A stretch of 64,000 nt of DNA from WTGJ01 sp965237765 (lineage in GTDB: Bacteria > Chloroflexota > Anaerolineae > Aggregatilineales > Phototrophicaceae): contig OZ250157.1 in assembly GCA_965237765.1 (NCBI GenBank), forward strand, positions 2,480,001 to 2,544,000. Reading direction: 5' to 3'. The position numbers and the translations under genes are program-made. Below the pieces are notes generated by a model. It had not been told where the DNA came from. It did not search any database and was given only the letters and a program-made list of their open reading frames with translations. This document shows, piece by piece, positions 1-7,378 of the stretch. Numbering within the stretch: the stretch's first letter is position 1; each line of letters starts with the position of its first letter.

Positions 1-278
1 CGCTGCTCGGCGAAGCAGAACTCGGCTTCCTACGCAAGGCGCTAAGTTTTGGTGACCAATTAGGGCAAACTGTGGAGCGCATGGCTCCGCACCGTATCGC
101 TTTCTTCGCCCACGAATTGGCCTCCGCTTTCCACCCGGTTTACGAGCAGGTGCGCGTCTTGCAGGAAGGGATCAGCGAAGAACGTGCGCGAGCGCGGCTG
201 GCATTCTACGCCGGCGTGCAGCAGATTTTTCGCGCATTGTTGCAACTAATGGGCATGTCCGCGCCGGAAAGGATGTGA
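1..278 (+). CDS. argS: Arginyl-tRNA synthetase, C-terminal end (partial)
   Basis: Only the last ~91 codons are in the window; the open frame runs in from position 3. This is the DALR anticodon-binding helical bundle of ArgRS, which charges tRNA-Arg in the cytoplasm. Family signs are the E-R-M-A-P-H-R segment (residues equivalent to 69-92), the H-E-L-A-S-A-F-H helix, the V-(Q/R)-Q-(I/V)-(F/L)-R helix and the typical terminal tetrad S-A-P-E-R-M just before the TGA at 276-278. The catalytic domain lies upstream of the window. The next gene, dcd, starts one base after the stop, so the two are co-transcribed. Confidence 0.88.
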   Translation, partial: LLGEAELGFLRKALSFGDQLGQTVERMAPHRIAFFAHELASAFHPVYEQVRVLQEGISEERARARLAFYAGVQQIFRALLQLMGMSAPERM

Positions 279-279
279 G

Positions 280-834
280 ATGGGCTTAAAGCCAGACCGT
301 TGGATTCGCCAGATGGCCTTAGATAGAGGCATGATCGAACCTTTCGTCGACGAGCAAGTGCGAGAAGGGGTCATTAGCTACGGACTCTCTTCCTATGGTT
401 ACGATATGCGCGTTGGTGATCGCTTCAAGGTATTCACCAACGTCTATTCGGCTTTTGTGGACCCAAAGGACTTTTCACCGCAATCCTTTGTTGATATCCA
501 GGCGGAGGTCTGCGTAATCCCACCCAATTCCTTCGCGCTGGCTGAATCGATAGAGTACTTTCGCATCCCGCGTAGCGTCTTGACTGTGACATTGGGCAAG
601 AGCACCTACGCTCGTGCAGGAATCATCACCAATGTGACGCCATTTGAGCCGGGCTGGGAGGGCTACGTCACCTTGGAGATCAGTAACACGACGCCGTTGC
701 CGGCTAAGATTTATGCCAACGAAGGTATCGCTCAGGTCATTTTCTTCGAGGCGGATGAGGAATGCGAGGTCTCTTATGACGAGCGACGTGGGAAATACCA
801 GCATCAACAAGGCATTACCCCACCGCGAGTATGA
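280..834 (+). CDS. dcd: dCTP deaminase
   Basis: 184 residues, the usual length. The enzyme converts dCTP to dUTP (or, in bifunctional homologues, to dUMP) to feed dTMP synthesis. The family core is clear: the G-K-S-T-Y-A-R-A-G stretch supplies the Ser108 and Arg112 equivalents, and the T-L-E-I-S-N stretch supplies the catalytic Glu133. The C-terminal Y-x-x-x-x-G-K-Y-Q-x-Q closing segment is present. The sequence does not let me decide between the mono- and bifunctional forms. ATG at 280 lies one base after the argS stop and there is no other sensible start. A tRNA gene follows on the same strand. Confidence 0.93.
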   Translation: MGLKPDRWIRQMALDRGMIEPFVDEQVREGVISYGLSSYGYDMRVGDRFKVFTNVYSAFVDPKDFSPQSFVDIQAEVCVIPPNSFALAESIEYFRIPRSVLTVTLGKSTYARAGIITNVTPFEPGWEGYVTLEISNTTPLPAKIYANEGIAQVIFFEADEECEVSYDERRGKYQHQQGITPPRV

Positions 835-838
835 TGCC

Positions 839-867
839 TTGCGCGCTGGGCGGCGATGCGCTATTTT
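839..867 (+). promoter_or_regulatory. Predicted promoter of tRNA-Val
   Basis: TTGCGC (839-844), a 17-base spacer and TATTTT (862-867). The predicted start point, about 7 bases downstream, coincides with the first base of the tRNA at 875, so little or no 5' leader is expected. The -35 overlaps the region just after the dcd stop. This is a weak consensus match and read-through from argS-dcd is an alternative. Confidence 0.42.
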
Positions 868-874
868 AGCGGGC

Positions 875-948
875 GGGCGATTAGCTCAGTTGGTTAGAGC
901 GCGCCCCTTACAAGGGTGAGGTCGTTGGTTCGAATCCAATATCGCCCA
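875..948 (+). tRNA. tRNA-Val (anticodon TAC)
   Basis: A full cloverleaf can be drawn by eye: acceptor GGGCGAT (875-881) pairs with ATCGCCC (941-947), the D stem is GCTC/GAGC, the anticodon stem CGCCC/GGGTG carries the 7-base loop CTTACAA giving anticodon TAC, and the T arm is GTTGG-TTCGAAT-CCAAT. The discriminator is A948 and CCA is not encoded. TAC reads valine GTA codons and usually the other GTN codons by wobble. Confidence 0.95.
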
Positions 949-953
949 TAAGT

Positions 954-971
954 GCTCATCTGATGGTGAGC
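954..971 (+). terminator. Hairpin downstream of tRNA-Val
   Basis: GCTCATC, a TGAT loop and GGTGAGC form a 7-bp stem (one G-T pair) beginning 6 bases after the tRNA. It has no following T-run, so it may be a processing or weak termination element rather than a standard intrinsic terminator. Confidence 0.3.
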
Positions 972-982
972 CGACGAGTCAC

Positions 983-1010
983 TTGCGCGAGTTACGCATT
1001 CGGTTATAAT
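983..1010 (+). promoter_or_regulatory. Predicted promoter of the response-regulator gene
   Basis: A perfect TATAAT (1005-1010) lies 16 bases downstream of TTGCGC (983-988). The predicted start is near 1017, about 30 bases before the ATG at 1048. No clear Shine-Dalgarno is visible in that leader. Confidence 0.5.
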
Positions 1011-1047
1011 AACGTATGAATGAAGTTGGAAGAAGTTTGTAGTATAG

Positions 1048-1743
1048 ATGATGCCGAGCGCGGAACGCACGCATATCCTGGTGGTGGAAGATGACGACGA
1101 TACCGCTGAGGTCGTTGCGGGCTTGCTCGAAAATTCCGGATATTCCGTCACCACCAGTAGCAACGGCAGCGAAGCGCTAAAAGAAATCGACAAGGGCGAG
1201 ACGGACCTGGTTCTATTGGATATTGATCTGCCGGATGCCAACGGCATTGATGTCTTGCAGCAAGCGCGCCGTAACACTCATATGCCGATGATCATGCTCA
1301 GCGGTTATGGCAAGGAGATGGATCGCGTTCGCTCGCTCGAATCTGGCGCGGATGATTATATTGCCAAGCCCTTCATCGCCGACGAGTTGCTCGCGCGGAT
1401 CCGCGCGCTCCTGCGGCGAGTAAAATGGGCGCCGGCGACGAGCACACGATTGCAAGTTCGTGGGCTGGTGCTCGATTTGCCACGTCGTCAGATCTGCATT
1501 CAAGGCCAACATTTGCTGCTAACGCCGATCGAATATGGTATCCTCGTGATCCTGATGAAGTATGCCGGCCGTGTTGTCAGCCATCGCGAATTGATGAATT
1601 CGGTCTGGGGCGATCATTTTAGCGATGATTTTTCGGTCTTGCGCGTCAATATCTCGAGGTTGCGCTCTAAGTTGGAGGTCGACCCGCGTCAGCCCACTTA
1701 CATCCTCACCGTGGCCGGCAAGGGTTATACCATCGCCGACTAG
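1048..1743 (+). CDS. OmpR/PhoB-family response regulator
   Basis: 231 residues. Residues ~8-125 form a receiver domain: acidic cluster E14-D15-D16, phospho-acceptor Asp58 in L-L-D-I-D-L-P, the switch Ser85, and Lys107 in A-K-P-F. Residues ~135-231 form a winged-helix DNA-binding domain with the usual L-T-P-I-E-Y and V-N-I-S-R-L-R-S-K-L recognition-helix motifs and a terminal G-K-G-Y. It should be a phosphorylation-dependent transcription factor. No histidine kinase is adjacent, so it is an orphan locally; the kinase at 7379-8977 is the nearest candidate partner but is not linked. A second ATG at 1051 is equally possible. It may be co-transcribed with the three genes that follow on the same strand. 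Confidence 0.9.
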   Translation: MMPSAERTHILVVEDDDDTAEVVAGLLENSGYSVTTSSNGSEALKEIDKGETDLVLLDIDLPDANGIDVLQQARRNTHMPMIMLSGYGKEMDRVRSLESGADDYIAKPFIADELLARIRALLRRVKWAPATSTRLQVRGLVLDLPRRQICIQGQHLLLTPIEYGILVILMKYAGRVVSHRELMNSVWGDHFSDDFSVLRVNISRLRSKLEVDPRQPTYILTVAGKGYTIAD

Positions 1744-1758
1744 CGGCGACCATCCACG

Positions 1759-2424
1759 ATGAAAGCGCGCGTTATCCTTATATTTGGGGGCGTGCTAGTA
1801 GTCGTGCTCACGTTCACCTACCCCAATTGGCGGCCATTTCTAACAGGTGAAACCGGTCGCGGCTTCTTCCCCGGCTTGAGCGAAGCAGAAAACGATGTCT
1901 TCCAGCTGCTTTCTGCTGAGCAGCGCGCCGTATATCGTCAGATGCTGAGCGAAGATGCTGTCATGGCCGTCGCGATGGTGCGCGCTGCATTGCAACCCAA
2001 CACCACCGTGCCGTTGGAGCAGCAGGCCCTACCGCCCATGTTAGCGCCGACCGAGATAGCTTATGGAGATTTCATCGCTCTCGACGCCATCCGCTGGGCT
2101 AGTGGGAATTTCATCCTGTATCGCGAAGCGGATGCTGCTAAACTACTTAGGTTGGAGAATTTCCGCAGCGCCCCCGGGCCAGATTTGCGCGTTTTGCTGG
2201 CCGTCGCGCCCCCAACCGATGAAGATGGCATCATCATGAGCGAAACCTGGGCGACCTGGGAATTGAGCGAACCGTATCTGGATGTTGGACTCCTCCGGGG
2301 CAACATAGGCAATCAGAATTTCGCGCTGGCGCCGGAGGTGGACCTGGGACAATTTTCCATGGTCATCATCTATAGCACTGTGCACGACCTGCTAATCAGC
2401 GCCGCACCTCTGCGCTTGAACTGA
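1759..2424 (+). CDS. DM13-domain protein with N-terminal membrane anchor
   Basis: 221 residues. Residues 5-22 are a hydrophobic anchor or signal; residues ~30-90 are a helical linker; residues ~98-218 match the DM13 fold: G-D-F near the start, L-R-L-E-N-F, G-P-D-L-R-V, L-(L)-R-G-N-x-G-x-Q-N-F and a V-I-I-Y near the end. DM13 domains are extracytoplasmic and have been proposed to take part in redox reactions through a conserved Cys. Here the position after I-I-Y reads S-T-V and the domain contains no cysteine. The gene begins 15 bases after the response regulator and 13 bases before the next gene, so a shared operon is likely. Domain call fairly secure; function unknown. Confidence 0.72.
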   Translation: MKARVILIFGGVLVVVLTFTYPNWRPFLTGETGRGFFPGLSEAENDVFQLLSAEQRAVYRQMLSEDAVMAVAMVRAALQPNTTVPLEQQALPPMLAPTEIAYGDFIALDAIRWASGNFILYREADAAKLLRLENFRSAPGPDLRVLLAVAPPTDEDGIIMSETWATWELSEPYLDVGLLRGNIGNQNFALAPEVDLGQFSMVIIYSTVHDLLISAAPLRLN

Positions 2425-2437
2425 GGAATCGCCACCA

Positions 2438-3085
2438 ATGAACCTTACCAACACGGTGCTAGAGGTTGACCGCGAGCATCGCGCCTTGCAAGCGACCATC
2501 ATCCTTAGCTTCTTCCTGGGGGCGTTGGCCTCCTACTCGCTGATCAGCCTGGCCTTGCAGGTTTCAGGTGTCAACCTCATCGCCGCCGCGGTCGCGCTCG
2601 GTGCGGGTTTCCTGATCTCCAAGGGCTTGGAGTTCTGGTTGAAAGATCGCTGGCGTAGCGGGCGGCGCCTGCACCTTGAAACCACCCGCTATTACACGCA
2701 AAAGGGACAACGCGTTCAGCAGGACATCCAGCTCAAGAGCGATATCGATTTGTTATTTTGGCGTTTTACGATCAAACGCGGCGGGCGCATACCTAAAGGT
2801 TGGTATTTGTTGGGATGCGCCTTACAGCAGGATGGTAATTACCTGCCTGTTTATTCGTTCATGCCTGCGACGGAATTCGAGCAGCTGCCGCAAGCGGAAC
2901 GTTTCATAGAGCTTTCCCCCAAGAAACGTATGGAGAAAGATGGTGATTTGCGACTGCTTGGGCAGCAGAAACGCTTGCATACTGCTGAAATCTTCCGTTG
3001 GAATGAAGGTGCTGAGTTGAGCCGCGATGATTTTCGTTTCTTTCTCGAGCGAATCGCCACCGATTCTTCGCGATGGGGCGTCTGA
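2438..3085 (+). CDS. Hypothetical membrane protein
   Basis: 215 residues, not recognised. Residues ~18-70 contain two hydrophobic helices (the second rich in Ala/Gly), followed by a charged cytoplasmic-type tail of ~140 residues containing K-D-R-W-R-S-G-R-R near its start and W-Y-L-L-G-C in the middle. No catalytic motif is visible. It starts 13 bases after the DM13 gene and its end overlaps the next gene by 13 bases, so all three are probably translated from one message and may act together at the cell envelope. Confidence 0.6.
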   Translation: MNLTNTVLEVDREHRALQATIILSFFLGALASYSLISLALQVSGVNLIAAAVALGAGFLISKGLEFWLKDRWRSGRRLHLETTRYYTQKGQRVQQDIQLKSDIDLLFWRFTIKRGGRIPKGWYLLGCALQQDGNYLPVYSFMPATEFEQLPQAERFIELSPKKRMEKDGDLRLLGQQKRLHTAEIFRWNEGAELSRDDFRFFLERIATDSSRWGV

Positions 3086-4575
3086 TCCGCAACGCCTGTG
3101 CCTTGTTCATGGTGATTTTCCTATTTGCCCGTGCCCACGCTCAGGATGCGCTCCTTCTCGCTCCCTTCTCGCAGGTGATTTCGCCCTTAGGGGAAGGCGA
3201 AGTGGATAGCTGGCAGCTGCCGGCTTTAACGGGCAGCGTGCTCTCGCTGAAGTTGGAAGCGCGCTCGGGCGATCTTGATCCTCAGCTGCGCCTGTACGAT
3301 GAAGCGGGTGTCCTCGTGCTTCATCGTGACAATGCCCTCCACCCGACCGACCGGAATGTGTTGGTCGAAGCGTTCACAATTCCGCAGTCGGCAGTTTATC
3401 GCATCGAAGTTCGCGGTGGTATGACGAGTGGGGATTACGTGCTGGAAGTGTTGCCAGGCTATGCGAACTGGTTGGCTGCGAGCATTACCAATTCAGATAT
3501 TTGGGAAAGCGCAACGACAGACCAGCTGATATTCAGCCCTGCGCGGCTTTCGCTCCTTACTTCGGCTGGCGTACCAAACGTACACGCACAATTCACTGGG
3601 GAAAGTGAGAGTGATCGATTCTATGTGCACACTGAAATTGCCGAAATCGATGGCGACGATGGCTGGCTGGCGGGGTTGACAGTAGGAGGTGACAATGAGG
3701 CCTATTATGCCCTCAGCGTGAGCCAGGATGGGTTTTGGCGTTTCGCGTTGCATCAAGGTGACCAGGTCGAGCCACTGCGCAATTGGCAGCCGCATCCGAT
3801 CATCGTCGCGGATAAGCGCAATTTCTCGTTGGCAATCTTGGCCAACGGCGGCATCTACGAGCTGTTTTACAATGGCCAATATATCGATAGTGTAAGCGAT
3901 GAGCGATTACCGCATATGGGCAGTGGCGGTTTGTTGGCAGGAGATGTAAGCGCCTCGTCTCGTAGCAGCCGCGTGCATTTCTCTCGCTTTGCCATCACTC
4001 TGCCCGCCATTGAGAAGATCGATTACGCCAATTTCAGCTTTGTGCCGAATTCCAGCGCGAATATTCTCCGATTCTTGTGGCGGGCAGCGCTCATCCCGAA
4101 CGAAGGCGAACTCGCCGCGCTCATCCCTGAAGCGAGTTGGCAGGTGGTGCAGGCAGGCGTCGCTCGGTTCTCAGCGGTGAGCGAGGAAGAATATGGTAAG
4201 TTCGTCCTGGTGACCACGTTGCACTGGGAAACGACCAGCACAGCGCTGGCAGGTTGTGGGTTGGTCTTTGGTAACCACAGCCGTGATGATTACCGGCTGG
4301 CTTTCGTGGATGGTGGAGGTTATGGGTTGGCGAAACGGACAGGAGAGCGCTTCATCAACCATTCCTTCGCGGAACAAACTGTCGACGCCAACAGCGAGCA
4401 GCAGCTGCTTATCCTTTCGCGTGGCGGTGAGGCAGTCTATTACCTCAATGGACGCTTTGCCGGGGTGATAAGAGAAGCCACGAGCGCGGGGCCCGTGGCT
4501 TTCGCTGTGCTGAATTATGCGGATGGCCTTACCCTGTGCTCCTTCCGCGATACCTGGCTCTGGGCTTGGGATTAA
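3073..4575 (+). CDS. Secreted PPC / concanavalin-like multidomain protein
   Basis: 500 residues. A signal peptide covers residues 1-24 (hydrophobic core then A-H-A-Q). Residues ~30-135 resemble a bacterial pre-peptidase C-terminal (PPC) beta-sandwich: D-P-Q-L-R-L-Y-D, G-V-L, Y-R-I-E-V-R, S-G-D-Y. Two later blocks (~150-310 and ~325-500) look like LamG/concanavalin-type jelly-roll repeats, each with an F-x-V/L-x-T-x-x start, a Y-x-L-(S/A) strand and a Y-(Y/L)-N-G-(Q/R) hairpin. No enzyme motif is seen, so binding or adhesion at the surface is the best guess. The ATG at 3073 overlaps the upstream gene by 13 bases. Its TAA overlaps the stop of the convergent hydrolase gene by 4 bases (TTAA). Confidence 0.62.
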   Translation: MGRLIRNACALFMVIFLFARAHAQDALLLAPFSQVISPLGEGEVDSWQLPALTGSVLSLKLEARSGDLDPQLRLYDEAGVLVLHRDNALHPTDRNVLVEAFTIPQSAVYRIEVRGGMTSGDYVLEVLPGYANWLAASITNSDIWESATTDQLIFSPARLSLLTSAGVPNVHAQFTGESESDRFYVHTEIAEIDGDDGWLAGLTVGGDNEAYYALSVSQDGFWRFALHQGDQVEPLRNWQPHPIIVADKRNFSLAILANGGIYELFYNGQYIDSVSDERLPHMGSGGLLAGDVSASSRSSRVHFSRFAITLPAIEKIDYANFSFVPNSSANILRFLWRAALIPNEGELAALIPEASWQVVQAGVARFSAVSEEEYGKFVLVTTLHWETTSTALAGCGLVFGNHSRDDYRLAFVDGGGYGLAKRTGERFINHSFAEQTVDANSEQQLLILSRGGEAVYYLNGRFAGVIREATSAGPVAFAVLNYADGLTLCSFRDTWLWAWD

Positions 4576-5936
4576 CCTCCCATCGCCGCTTTGAGTGCCG
4601 AACACGCCGGGCAATCACCGTTGGCGCGTATGATGGCGTAGCCTGCTTGGGGGTCTGTGCTGTAGTGCGTGAAGTCTACATTCCAGATAATCATTAATCG
4701 AACGATACCACTTGCGCGCGCGGCAGTGACTGCTTCGCCGAGCCACTGTGCATGCTCCGCTGCAGACGTATTTTCGGCCCAAGCGAAAGAAGGAGCAGTG
4801 CTCGCCAGTGAAGCGTAACCTTCGGGGGATAGGTAACCCAATTCCGTAATACAAACAGGTGTGCCACCAAACGGTGCATAGGCGCGGTTGAGATTGCCGC
4901 CGAAATAGCGCGTGGGATGGCCGCCTCGTGGGTCGCCACTTTGTTGAGTTGGTGAAATTATGCCCTCGTTGTAATGGCTGCCCACACAATCCATGTATTG
5001 ATTGGCGCCGGCAGCGGCCATCTGTCCGAAGAACACGCTATCGTCGATAACTCTACCTTCCTGGCTGAAGCCCACGGGTGAAGGAGCACCGCTTACCACC
5101 AGGGTGTTACCGTTTTTGGTTTTAATGGCCTGATACGAAGCCTTCAAGAGTTTCGTGTAGTTTTCTCCGCCCAGAAGGTGACCGGGCCATTCGCGGTCGA
5201 TATTTGGCTCATTCCAAATTTCAATCGCATCCGCATCATGAAAAGCGACGGTAGCCACGAAATCGGCGTAAGATTGGATGTAGGAATCGAAATTGGCGCT
5301 CAATTCATTCTTATTGCCGATGATGCTCAGTTTGATCTTGAAACCCGAAGCTTTCGCCGCATTAACCAGACCGACAGCATGCTCCGCACCTTCGCCAAGG
5401 GTGTATCGATATTGCTTCTTCAACCAGGTCATGCCGGCGTTTCTAGCGGCACTGATGGAACGCTCATCGAATGCAGCGATATGCCCGCCCAGCTCAAACG
5501 CGCCCGCGCTCGTAACCACTGGCGCTGAGGTTGCCGTGCCTGAACCCACCACGACTGGTGCTTCATCACAAATCGCCACTTCTTGCAGGCTATAGCTGAT
5601 GCGCGCGCGCATCCGGAAATTCGTGAGCGACGTGATGTTAAATTCCCACCCAATGAAAATTGGCCGCGCCGAAGCGGGGTCGTCCACGATGACCGCGCTC
5701 ACACAATCGTCGATGCCGTATTTCCAGGACGTCTCTTCCCACTGCCAACTTTTCACGAAATCCAGGCTGCCACCGTGCTCTTCTTCGAGGTGTTCGCGCA
5801 CGATATCGAAAGCCAAGCGTACATAGTCCACAAATTCGCCTTCGCCATCCTGCGCGCTCAGCATCGCGGTGCTTAGCAGCAATCCACCCAGGCTGAGCAC
5901 CAAAAGCAAACGCGAAAAAACTTGCTGAAATCTCAT
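4572..5936 (-). CDS. Secreted clan-A glycoside hydrolase-like protein
   Basis: 454 residues. Signal peptide 1-29 (ends S-A-Q-D). Residues ~32-125 are a small domain of unknown type with two cysteines (78, 123). Residues ~145-454 look like a TIM barrel of the GH-A clan (GH39/GH5-like): the acid/base Glu243 sits in E-I-W-N-E-P-N and the candidate nucleophile Glu365 in C-I-T-E-L-G-Y. It would act outside the cell on polysaccharide; the substrate cannot be read from sequence. A good Shine-Dalgarno (GAGGTGA) precedes the ATG at 5936. A palindrome of LacI type overlaps its promoter (see 5994-6007). The 3' end overlaps the convergent gene by 4 bases. Confidence 0.75.
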   Translation of the reverse strand: MRFQQVFSRLLLVLSLGGLLLSTAMLSAQDGEGEFVDYVRLAFDIVREHLEEEHGGSLDFVKSWQWEETSWKYGIDDCVSAVIVDDPASARPIFIGWEFNITSLTNFRMRARISYSLQEVAICDEAPVVVGSGTATSAPVVTSAGAFELGGHIAAFDERSISAARNAGMTWLKKQYRYTLGEGAEHAVGLVNAAKASGFKIKLSIIGNKNELSANFDSYIQSYADFVATVAFHDADAIEIWNEPNIDREWPGHLLGGENYTKLLKASYQAIKTKNGNTLVVSGAPSPVGFSQEGRVIDDSVFFGQMAAAGANQYMDCVGSHYNEGIISPTQQSGDPRGGHPTRYFGGNLNRAYAPFGGTPVCITELGYLSPEGYASLASTAPSFAWAENTSAAEHAQWLGEAVTAARASGIVRLMIIWNVDFTHYSTDPQAGYAIIRANGDCPACSALKAAMGG

Positions 5937-5980
5937 CAGGTCACCTCACATCAATTGCTCGATGTTTCACAGTGCGGCCT

Positions 5981-6007
5981 ATCATAGCGCAAATTGAACC
6001 GTTTCAA
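5981..6007 (-). promoter_or_regulatory. Predicted promoter of the glycoside hydrolase gene
   Basis: On the minus strand TTGAAA (6007-6002), a short 15-base spacer and TATGAT (5986-5981). The predicted start is near 5974, giving a ~37-base leader with a clear Shine-Dalgarno. The short spacer suggests a weak or activated promoter. It overlaps the 3' end of the CpXC gene. Confidence 0.4.
5994..6007. promoter_or_regulatory. LacI-type palindromic operator candidate
   Basis: The 14-mer TTGAACCGTTTCAA is a near-perfect palindrome with six of seven pairs matching and a central C-G step, the form seen in many LacI/CcpA-family operators. It covers the predicted -35 of the glycoside hydrolase gene, where a bound repressor would block transcription. 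No LacI-family gene is in the window. Confidence 0.35.
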
Positions 6008-7374
6008 CTCAATTGTGGCAATGTTTCAGCGGCGGCGCGCAATGCTTCCAGTCTTTCCAGCCGCATGGTGTCGCCGCGTTCTTCCAGGATGGGTTGCAGT
6101 TCCGCTATCAGCACCAGCAATTCATCCCGCAAGGGCGCGCCCACAGCCGACAATTTCCTCAGGGCCACTTCGAGATCTTTCATTTCCAGCAATTCGTTCA
6201 GCAGTATCAATTCAGGACGCATCACCTTCTGAATGGCTGCTAGCACAGTTTCTTGCAAAGAACGCAGGGCTTCCGTTTTTACGGCATTGCCAGCTCGCTC
6301 CGCTTCCCCCAACCGTGCGCCCAGCGCCCGGAAGAAATGTTGGTCGATATATGGCAGATACTGCTGGAGGGCTTCCGTTAATTCTGACGCTGACAACATT
6401 TCGGCGATCAGCACGTCGGCCTGTTCGAGCGCGAGCTGTTGCAGTTGGTCAACGCGTGCGCTGATCTCCAGCAGTTTTTCGCGCAATGTGGTCAGTTGCT
6501 CTTTTTCCGTCGGCGATGCGCCATGCAGTGCTGCGGTGAGCTCCTGGTAGAAGGCGTAATCCAGTGCCGGCCGCAGCGCGCTCACCAGTGTTTCCAAATA
6601 GATGTCCTCCTGTTCGATATAACACAAGGCTAGCTGACGGATGCTTTGGCGTGATGGCTTCTCGCCCAGCGCGGAGACATCTGTCTGAATCGCCTGTAGC
6701 GCCGCGAGTTGCCGATCGCGCTGTTGTCGCATGTGTTGGCCGGCCGTGCTCACCTCGAGAAGGCGTTCCATGAGTCGCTGGATATCCGCTTCTGCATCCG
6801 CCTGCCCGTCGCGCCGCATCTGTTCGTGCAAGAGAGTGATGGTCGTCAAGAACCGCTCATCGATGTGCGCGTCGTGTTGGTGGATGGCGTCGTCCAGTGT
6901 GGCGGCTGAGGCGCTGAGCAAGTTTTGCAATAGTTCACCCATCGTCCGCTGTGTCTCAATCTCCTCGCTGCTATACCCTTCAGCGGTCAGGATTTGCTCA
7001 CGCAGGTTTTGCATCGTGAGGCTGGAGCGTGGTTGGAATAGATAGCCGCGCACGCTCTCGCCGGGCAGGCTGGTAATTAGGCCGTTCAGCAATTCGCCGA
7101 CGATCTTCTCCTGTTGGTCGGCGCTCAGATTCAGCTGCGGCGGCACATGCGTCACGCAGAGGTCTTTGGTCGCGTCATGGTAGAGCAGCGGCACGATGAT
7201 GGGGTTGTTGGCCTGGCAACGCGGGCAATGGGATACGTTGAGATCGCCGGCGAGCAGGCGCGCTTTCAGCTCCGGGGCAGCTTCGGCATCGACGATATTG
7301 GTCAGCTGAGCCAGGTAAGTATGCTGACAATTTTGGCAGCTCAGCGTAACGGCCTGCGGCCCCACGCGCATCAT
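6004..7374 (-). CDS. CpXC-domain zinc-ribbon protein
   Basis: 456 residues from ATG at 7374. Residues ~8-125 match the CpXC domain: C-Q-N-C near residue 13, then C-P-R-C about 40 residues later, which would bind one zinc, followed by the P-x-x-(L)-N-x-S and R-G-Y-L-F stretch. The remaining ~320 residues are almost entirely helical and Glu/Leu/Gln rich, with no recognised domain. No signal peptide. The start was chosen because GGAGG lies just upstream and because it follows the kinase stop by 4 bases; a longer frame opening at 7425 would overlap the kinase. Tight coupling to the histidine kinase suggests a shared regulatory job. Function unknown. Confidence 0.68.
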   Translation of the reverse strand: MMRVGPQAVTLSCQNCQHTYLAQLTNIVDAEAAPELKARLLAGDLNVSHCPRCQANNPIIVPLLYHDATKDLCVTHVPPQLNLSADQQEKIVGELLNGLITSLPGESVRGYLFQPRSSLTMQNLREQILTAEGYSSEEIETQRTMGELLQNLLSASAATLDDAIHQHDAHIDERFLTTITLLHEQMRRDGQADAEADIQRLMERLLEVSTAGQHMRQQRDRQLAALQAIQTDVSALGEKPSRQSIRQLALCYIEQEDIYLETLVSALRPALDYAFYQELTAALHGASPTEKEQLTTLREKLLEISARVDQLQQLALEQADVLIAEMLSASELTEALQQYLPYIDQHFFRALGARLGEAERAGNAVKTEALRSLQETVLAAIQKVMRPELILLNELLEMKDLEVALRKLSAVGAPLRDELLVLIAELQPILEERGDTMRLERLEALRAAAETLPQLS

Positions 7375-7378
7375 CGCT

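Noticed and set aside
1016..1042. Eight-codon minigene right after the TATAAT at 1005
   Set aside because: ATG 5 bases after the -10 is too close for transcription to include it reliably, there is no Shine-Dalgarno, and such short frames are expected by chance.
894..1277. 127-residue minus-strand frame ending in W-I-R-T-N-D
   Set aside because: It reads across the antisense of tRNA-Val and the response regulator; the tail is the well-known translated-tRNA artefact.
4476..4500. 7-bp hairpin AGCCACG/CGTGGCT inside the PPC/LamG gene, 72 bases past the hydrolase stop
   Set aside because: Could act as a minus-strand terminator, but lies in coding sequence, has an 11-base loop and no proper T-run in either direction.
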